This document shows, piece by piece, positions 50,101 to 59,100 of a stretch of 64,000 nt of DNA. This DNA comes from Antedon mediterranea (taxonomy: Eukaryota; Echinodermata; Crinoidea; Comatulida; Antedonidae), in assembly GCF_964355755.1 (NCBI RefSeq), contig NC_092671.1, positions 8,815,001-8,879,000 of the forward strand, in the 5' to 3' direction. Both the position numbers and the translations under genes were made by a program. Every line of letters begins with the position of its first letter. Within the stretch, counting starts at the first letter, position 1. The notes below the pieces were generated by a model. That model searched no databases. It saw nothing but the letters and a program-made list of their open reading frames with translations, and was not told the DNA's origin.

Positions 50101-53100
50101 GTAACCAGTTGTTACTGTCTGATTGGTATTCAGTCTTGGTTGTTCTGAGAGACTGGTTGTGTATGTTCATTCTGTACCAACCAAGTGGAAGCATAGGTAC
50201 CTTTGTGTCCAAATGAGCCATAACTAACATCTGCAGAGCACATGTTGCCCTAATGTCAACATACTTTGATTAGCTATACCTTTGAGCACACTTGGGATTC
50301 TACGGTAGGAGTATACATTTTCTCCTTCCATAAGACTTGAAACAATTGTGGCATTCAGAACATTCTGATAAATCATGGTGCTTACTTTTCCGGTTCTACT
50401 TATATTGAATATAGTTTATTACAGAGCGTCTAGTCTTGATGTTGAGGTCTTAGAAGAGGTTAGTATTATTTGTTTTTTTAAGGATTTACTGAGTTTTTGG
50501 TTTGTTTTAAGGCCTTTTCACACAGAACTTCGGCAATATTGCGGTAAGCAAGCCGGCGTTATTGCCGGTCTAAACCCATTCACACAGAAGGTAATATTAC
50601 GGTAATTTTACCGTCTTCTGTGTGAAAGGCCACAGTGGAAAGGCGCAATATTTAAAGATTACTGTCTTCATAAAATAGAGGTCGCACTTTTTGAGGAGAA
50701 AAAAAATGGCGGGCACCTGCCGCCGGCGACAACATGCCATGCGCGTACTTGTTTGCTGATGTTGTTTTGTGTGTCCGTCGTTTAGTTTTTTTATTTACGA
50801 TGCATAAAATTTATATTTTTGCCCAACGCCACTCCGTGCTAATAACTGCCCGATCGTGATGGCCATTCTACAGAAACAAAATCTATTAGGCCTACACGCG
50901 AATTTAATTATCAGAAGCTGTTATGAGCTAGCACCGGGAGCGCGCACCGGAGGATGTTCCTGCTAGAACTATGCTAACTAGGGCCTAGGCTTACGTACGC
51001 TACAGCAAGTTAAATAATCTTTGGACCAACATCTGTTATATTTTTATTATTATTGGCCGTATTCTTCCATTGTATTATTTACAAACTAACCTAAAAATAT
51101 ATATATATATAATGGATATAATCTAATAATTTGGCCTAAAGTAATTGCCACAGTCTTTCTCAATCAAGGAAAATGTCCCGAATTTATCCTTGCTTCACTG
51201 CGTAAGCAGGCGTTATATCGTGGACTCTTCACACAGATCAGGCTTACGACCGTGACGGTAATATTACCGCAATTTTACTAGGTCCAGAGGCGGTCTAACG
51301 GAAGCCGGCATTAAGGGGTTTTTACCCTTTCACACATAAGCCGGCATTCGCGAATTACCGCAATATTACCGTCTTACAGCTCTGTGTGAAAGGGGCTTTA
51401 GTATCACATTCATAGTACAGTGACAAATGCATATTCAGTACTGTACTCAGTATGGTATATATCTTATTTTTCTACTTTTGCTTACTGACTGTATTCTTTA
51501 TACTGATATTGATAGTGTAATGTAATAGATATCATTATCATCACCATACTGTGGTCTGGTATTGTCAAAGTTAGTAAGTATTGTTGTCACATGTGTTCCT
51601 GATGCATATAATAATAAAATTTGGGTGGGAAAATGGTGTTTTTCAACCCTCCCCATCCTCCTTGTTGGTATAAAGACATTCTTTCATTATTATTATAATG
51701 CGAGTCCATGTATAAATATTCACCTGGATCTATCAGTTTATTTGATAAACTGTATTTTTACTGTAGAAATAAGTAGAATTGAAAAATTGAAATGATGTTA
51801 AGATTCTTGTATTTATTTTAGTTAATTAAGTTTTATTAATTAAGTACAGTAAGTTAATGCTGTTTTACTATTCTTGTGTAGGTTAGTTTAAATACAGTAC
51901 ACTTGTTCTAATTTAAAAGTACTACTAATACAGTTAGAACTCTAAGCCCTACTGTACGTATAATGTGCCACCTTGTTCAGAAACATTTTTTTTTTATATT
52001 TAAGGTCTATATTAATCAAGTAAAGTAACATCATTTTAATGTTGGTGGTTATAATACTTGTAGTAAACACACTTTATTTATATACAAGTATATCATAAAT
52101 AGGTACTGTATGTTTTAATTATGGAGTGTAACAATTGAATACAATAATATGCTTTATCAATACAGAATTCATAAAACTCCAATAATAACTTGGTGTCTGT
52201 TAAATAAGTTTAGGTTCTATACAATTTCAAAATATGTTTCTTACATCAATTGTTTGTTATATTTCGTAACATTTCTCAGTATGTTTTACCAAGTGGTAAT
52301 TACTTTTGTATGTGGTAACATTTAATAATGACTGTACTAATGCTTTTTCTTTTTATAACAGCTTTCTACCTAGAAATTTAAAATGCCAAATCCCTGCTTC
52401 TTGAATTAACAAAATGTAATCATCAGGAAATTAATAATATTTTAATAATATGTAGTTGTTTTTCTGAAGCTTAAAATCCACCTCCATTTGCAATCAATCC
52501 TCGTCAGAAGCCATAAACAGCTACTTGCTATTTATTGTTCTGATAGATAGTTTTGCTTAACATTGTACTGTACGAGATTTTAATATTATTATTGCCCGTG
52601 GCTTCTCTAATTGAGGCATTACAAATGGACCGCTTTTGTAGATTTAGGCGCCGTTGAATTTGGAGTGTTTTCATTGCAGAGTTCTGGAAGCGGGGCAGGT
52701 ATCGACAATTTTCAAAATGATGGCGCAATAACTGAGATAAACGCCATAATATCTGAAGTAACAGAATCATTCACAATGATTTCAGTAGGTATTCGTCTGT
52801 TGTGTTTGGTTTTCCGTGTGTATCCGTGGCTTTTACTAATAAAATTCACTAATCTTAATGTTTGGTTGTGGTTTTTGTTGTGAGCATGTTAATGTTTGTC
52901 TATGTTAAAAATTATTAATTTGGTGAAATTTGCATGAAATAATAAAAGTTAGTTCTGTATAGCAGGAAGTTGAAATTAACTACCCCTGCTGACAATAACC
53001 ACTCATACTGTATTCTATCAATGTTAAGAATGGGGTGGGAAGAACTTGCATTACCAGTGTACTGAACTTATAAAATATACAACTCGTTCTGCTCGTCAAT

Positions 53101-56100
53101 GTGCAACTAGCAGTGCTTGTTGATGTGCAACTCATTCTGCTCATTGATGTGCAACGTACTCCGCTCAAGTATCACTCAATTCTTATAATTTACATCATAC
53201 CAAATATAATAATACAAAACAAGATAATAATTTATGTACCACCAACCATTATCATTATTGTAAAATGAGGTCAACCTGTTTATTTGCACCATTAGGATTG
53301 TGATACACTGTCTTACATGATAGTGGTACCACCAGGATTGTCCTTAATACATTGCTGTGTTCTTCTAACACAACATGTAAGCAAAGTACAATAAACTATA
53401 TTACACTGAATCATCGATTAATAAATTGGCAAAAGAATGGGTTATTAAATTATCATAGTCCCTGGTTACATTTCTGTTTCCTTTCGATTGTTTTTCTTAA
53501 TTTTCACAAATAACTTGCACAAATTTGACTCATGTTATAAAGCACATTGCATGTCAAGATTTATTTCCCGTGCAATATATTTAGTCGTGAAGACAGCATA
53601 CCAGAAAGGCCAACATAAATACTTATCATGTTTGCTTGAGCTCTGAAATATTGTTCATTAGATGAGAGGTTTTAAACTCTGTCCTCCTTTCTCAATAAGA
53701 TTGGCTTCTCCTCATTTTATCGCATGACGTCAACATTAGATATACAATATGTCAACAACCATTGGTAACTTTATAATGGGTTCCTACCACCATTAAATTT
53801 CAGCATAGTTCAATCAGTGAGTTATTCTGTACTGGGCAAACAGTTTAAACTAGTGACTTTGGTTGTTTGTACTGCACTTTAAAACTAAACAAATTTAAAT
53901 GTCCAGTCGGACTGCTATGGAATAATAGATCTTTTCAAGGTGATTATTAATTTGTTCTTAACAGCGAGATGAAATTCACCTTTAAGTGCTATTAAAAGTA
54001 ATGATGTACTGTGCTGTGATTTGAAACTATTAAGTGCATCCACTGTACTATTTACACTATACTAGCATGTAGAACAGTAAAAGTTAATTCATTTCTTATC
54101 TTTTGCATGGTTTGTTATTGCACGTCATTAAAATATCCGGTATTGGACAAGTCAACCGAACACAATAGACAATTTAGTTATGATTTGAACAATCAATTGT
54201 CAATAAAACCATATTAATGAAAGTTTCATCCTACACAAAGATAAGATATCGTTTTTTTGTGTTAGTTTTTCTTAGTTATGTCGATTTCAATGTTTATTTA
54301 TGTTTAAAAGTAGGAAATGTGCCTTTAAACATAACATCCCTAGCACCAATGTTAGATATTAACCTGACTGTGAACTTAAAAAATGGGGCCTATTAAAGGT
54401 ATGTTGAACCTGATTTGCTGAAATTTCAGCCAGACTGGACCTTGAATGATAGGAAATGTCAAAACAATTATGTCATCATCTGAATCAACATGATCACAGT
54501 GGTTAAACAGTGATGCTCTAATGTTCAATTAAACTAGCACTTGCTAGTGTATTGATATGTATATTGATGCTTTAAACGCACGTTTTTAGAGGTCATCACC
54601 TATTGGCTGGCTAGAACATCACATTCTTCGCTGTTGAATACTATCCATGGAATTCTACGCTTGTGATGGATAAATGTTTGCGGAAGATTATCATCATAAA
54701 ATTACAATTAAAGGGCTTATGCCGAATTAGGTGAAAGCTTTTTGTAAGCCTTTAAATTACTTTTACTTAAGCTTGGATTTAAGGGTATTTTCTTAAAGTA
54801 ATCCACAGTGTAACTTGATAGCGTTTTTCAAATCATATTTTCCTTTGGTTTAGTAAATATACAATATAAGTTCAGCACTTAATTTCACATATTTATATTA
54901 TAAATTATAATTTTCAAAATTATATATTATTATTAGTCAATTTTCTAATTCTACTTAAAATAAAGTAATTTTGGGTAGGCATAGATATTGAATGTGTCTA
55001 ATAATTGGCTTTTAGAATTCACAGTATTTATCATAAATTGTGTTACTTGGTATAGTTTTAAATATGTCTCGGGCACTTTTATATATATAATATTAATTTA
55101 TAATACTTTTTATTTTTTAAATTTATTTCTTTCGCAGTTACAGAATGGAACATACAATTAATACGCGCACATAAACACACATACTATGATTTCTTAATGT
55201 ACTGTATGAACAGGGTATTCTTAATGTATTACTGCCAATCACAACATGCAGTTAGCAGAAAAAAACCCATCCTCACCTTTTTCTTTCTTCTTCCCACAGA
55301 AAATTTGAAGGTGTATTTATTTTGTCTATCCACCCACTCGCCCACTTGCATAGTCATAAATTGATCCTCCATAAATTGACTACAGTAGGGTGTACTTATT
55401 TATTGTGTAGTCATGTTTCTGCACCACTTAAATACAAAGGAATCCATTTACCAAAAAAATGTATGATTAATTGTAAGGCCATGTTTTTTAAAAAAATAAA
55501 TAGATTGACAGTGAAAAATTTAATTCCATTCTTTTCTGTTCATATATTTTTACAAAGCCATAATGCATCTAAAAATGTAGGCCTACCGATCCCTACAACC
55601 TATGTCGAAGAGTGTTGGCGTATAGTGAATCAAATCTTGTGATTTTATAAGTTAAAATCCTGTAACAAATTTTGTTAGATGTGCCGATGAGAACCATCCC
55701 CTGCCCTTGACTACCAGTAGAAAAAAAGACTTTGAAAGATTAAGTTTCTGTAAAAACAAAGGAAGTTGGACTACATTTTCTGACAAAAGGTAATTCAAAA
55801 GAATTTTGAAAATTGAAAGCGAAAGATTAATTTTCCTGAAAGCCATTGAGAATAGATAAATGTATTTTTATCAGTTTAAACTTCCGATCCTTTACACATT
55901 ATTGGATGGAAAAAATACAAATACACTACAGTGTACATTCGTCATCATAAAGTGAGCTATTCACATAAAAAAGTACCGTTCAGATCTCTGCAAAGAATGT
56001 ATAAATTTATTAGAAAAAGCTTGTAAAGCGCCTATTGCATGGATGAGAAATACCCATAAAATTGATCCCTTTACTGTATATTTGTTGGATTCGGTCTGTT

Positions 56101-59100
56101 AATAATTAATTACACATGTTCAGTCAATTATGATGTCCCATCATGCTTAACTATTATTAATAGTATTATCATATTCATGTAGAACATAAGTCATATAACT
56201 CACATTTGGCACAAGACTTGCGTATATTTTACACTCTCACTTTTTAGAATAGTTTGTGTCCCCCATCGCCATTCTTACCTCCCCCACCTACTTTTCTTTA
56301 TTGTAATCATAGGTTTTTCAGCTGTTTGGTTTGCCACTGCACAATATAATGCTTTGAGTATTTGCATGCATGTAATTCACAAATGGGATGGTAACAATCA
56401 CCCATGCAAGCCTTGCAAATAAATCATACCTCATTGATTTACAGGTTTGTATGTTAAAGTCCACAGTTGTTATGCTTGATTGAATAAACGACTCAATCAA
56501 GTGTGATAATGTGAACTGCAAAAATGAATCATGAACTGAGGTTGTACAATTTCCTCTGATGTGTATTAAATTGGTGCAACCATTTAACAAGGAAACGTGT
56601 GTATCCTTTCAGTTGACAAGAGAAACATAGACTTGCATCCATTTGCCTTGATACGTATCTAGAGACATTCTAAAATGTTTAAAGAAAACATTTCTGTTTA
56701 TTAAAGATGTTATTAATTATGGATTGAATGTTCGTATGAAACTTGTTTAATGTTAGTATGTTATCCTAGTAGAAGGCCTTACCCCTCCCATGGGCGTAAT
56801 TGTGCTAAGCGAAGGTGGTTAGGGTCACCAGGCTAAAGTCACCCAGTTTTTTTCCAGCATCATTCACCATAAGAAGTTCTGTATCCTTCCTTGATTTTTG
56901 GTTGCCCCATTCTATGCTGTCGTAAAAAGGTAATTCATGAACAAAAGGTCATTGCATATGGTCTACACAAGTGGCCTACTAGCATTTTGTAGTCAATGGT
57001 GTTGGCATCAGAGTGAGCATATAGTATAAAAGAATTCTTGCATATGGGCTACCAATGTAGAATCAGCTGGATAACTAAAATGACTTAGCATGGGGGAAAT
57101 AGCCTGTAGAAAGCTTGTTGTAACATGGGTTGCAATAACTACTGGTCATGTTAGTCTATTATAGCAAAAAATATAATACTGGGAAAGGGTAGTCCTCCCT
57201 CTCAAAATGGCTTCCTTTTTCTTTCAATCCAACCTCTAAATCAGGGGTGGATCCAGGATTTTGAAAAAAGGGGCTCAGACACTAAAGTACTTGAGACACA
57301 GGCCCCTCAAGCCTATTTAGCCCCACCTAAATCCGTGCCTGTAAATCCACCAAACGGGCAAATACACCCTCAATTGCAGTTTTAAGAATCTGGTTTAACA
57401 GATGACAAATCTGGGACCTTTGGAATTGTAATATAAGATTTAAGAAAGTTTTTTAAAAGTTTCAGGAACAGTGGTTTGCTCTTTGAATATATTAATTGTT
57501 CATTAACATATTTTTAATTACGGAGTGTCCATCCATATTTAACAGAGTTCAGAAAATTTCCAAATTGATAGAATTCTATGTAACTTTAACGATCGACAAT
57601 AAAAAATGTCCGGAAATCATGATATTCTATCCCTCAGATCCCTCAAATCATATCTGGTGGCGTTCATTTTTCAAGAACATCTAACCAGATTCAAGGATGT
57701 TCCTGTGCTCTGGTCCCAACAGCACGTTCTGGGTTATTAAAAATGACCTAAACACGGTCCTTGAGTTTCCCCTGGCTTAATACACAGGTACTGTTTTTCT
57801 CTGATAATAAAAAAATAATCTATAAAGCAAAGTCCTTTTTTAATTGGCCATTTAAAGTCTTTTTATTGGTAGCTCTTTAATGTACAGTATTTAGAGTTGA
57901 CATTCCAGAAGATCCTATATTACCATCACCTGTCAAAGCCTGTAACAACTATACCAACTTATCACTGATGTAGGTCCAAAGTTCACGACTGTATTCTGCA
58001 AAATTGATTTTGATATTCATTACTAAGAATTTTATTAAAATTTATTTTAAGAATTTGAAATTTAATTTTTAAAATTAAATGTTTAAACATGTTGTAATTT
58101 TGTATAATTTATACTTGTTTTATTACATATTTTAATTTGATATTTCATCAATAGTAAATTATAATTATGCACTGTTACAAATTTATTACTAATTAAATTA
58201 GTTGGTTATCCTGTAAAGATTTTACTGTACGTATTTTCTTATTTGTTAATTAGCATATTTATGTCACATGTATGTAAATTTATAATGGATTGCGATATAT
58301 TTTTATATATTTTATATACTGTATCTGTACTGTATTAAATGTTTCTTGTCACACTGTTATGTGTGTTACCACATTTGCACCTTGTACAAAATACAGCATA
58401 AAATATTGTTTTATCTATTACTCTATTTCATATTGTACATTCATTATATTTTTTTTATTACAATGTATTCTCCTCTGTTGTACATTTTAAGGTATTCAAT
58501 TCTCCTGACTGAATGGAAACGTTTTGTTGCCACAAATGTGGACGTTAAATTCTTTTTTTGGGAAGGTTTTTCTTGGTATAAATTTTGGAGAGTTGACCAT
58601 ATTTACTTTGCACAATGCATGTTGTTATGTTACATTTTATATTTTGTTTTCTTGTTTTGTAAATTGTATTGTGTGAAAATTATTGATAAATTAAGTCAAG
58701 ATAGAGGGATGATACTGCATGGGACACTATCGGGACTCAAGAATATGTCCACATAGTGCTGCACCATGAATAGAGGTGTCTTCTTTATCTTTGAGATTTA
58801 ATTTGGAATGTCTTAGTCAAATAAATTCCTGTACAATATGTATAACTAATCCAAATACAGTTCTAAATGATACTTTTAATTTAATGTTGTAAAAAATGTA
58901 ATTAAATTTATCAATTATGTAATAAATATGTAAAATTGCTAATTATGCAATTACAATTAATTTAGCTAAATATATTGGTTTGTCATAAAATTATTAACAA
59001 CATTTTCTTTCTTGAAATTTTTAATGCTATTACTGTAATATCGTAAAACTGTAGGCATGACTGTCACGTTTGACCTGTGATATGCATCATTAATGTTTAT

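Larger units (their letters stand above)
41212..52679 (+). other. Multiplexin intron 5 (11.5 kb)
   Basis: Contains SINE copy B, a 48-bp triplicate repeat, a small hAT-like element (48.1 kb) and an 888-bp Harbinger-like element (50.5 kb). No further Ser-Gly or collagenous exon was found, but a small one could be missed. Confidence 0.45.

Noticed and set aside
55260-55330. Strong polypyrimidine tract and CCCACAG acceptor as a further multiplexin exon
   Set aside because: In the required phase 0 the next codons are AAA ATT TGA, a stop.
58290-58756. Overlapping 66- and 136-codon frames rich in Phe, Tyr, Ile and Cys
   Set aside because: Low-complexity composition from AT-rich DNA, no recognisable motif and no splice context; not reported as a gene.
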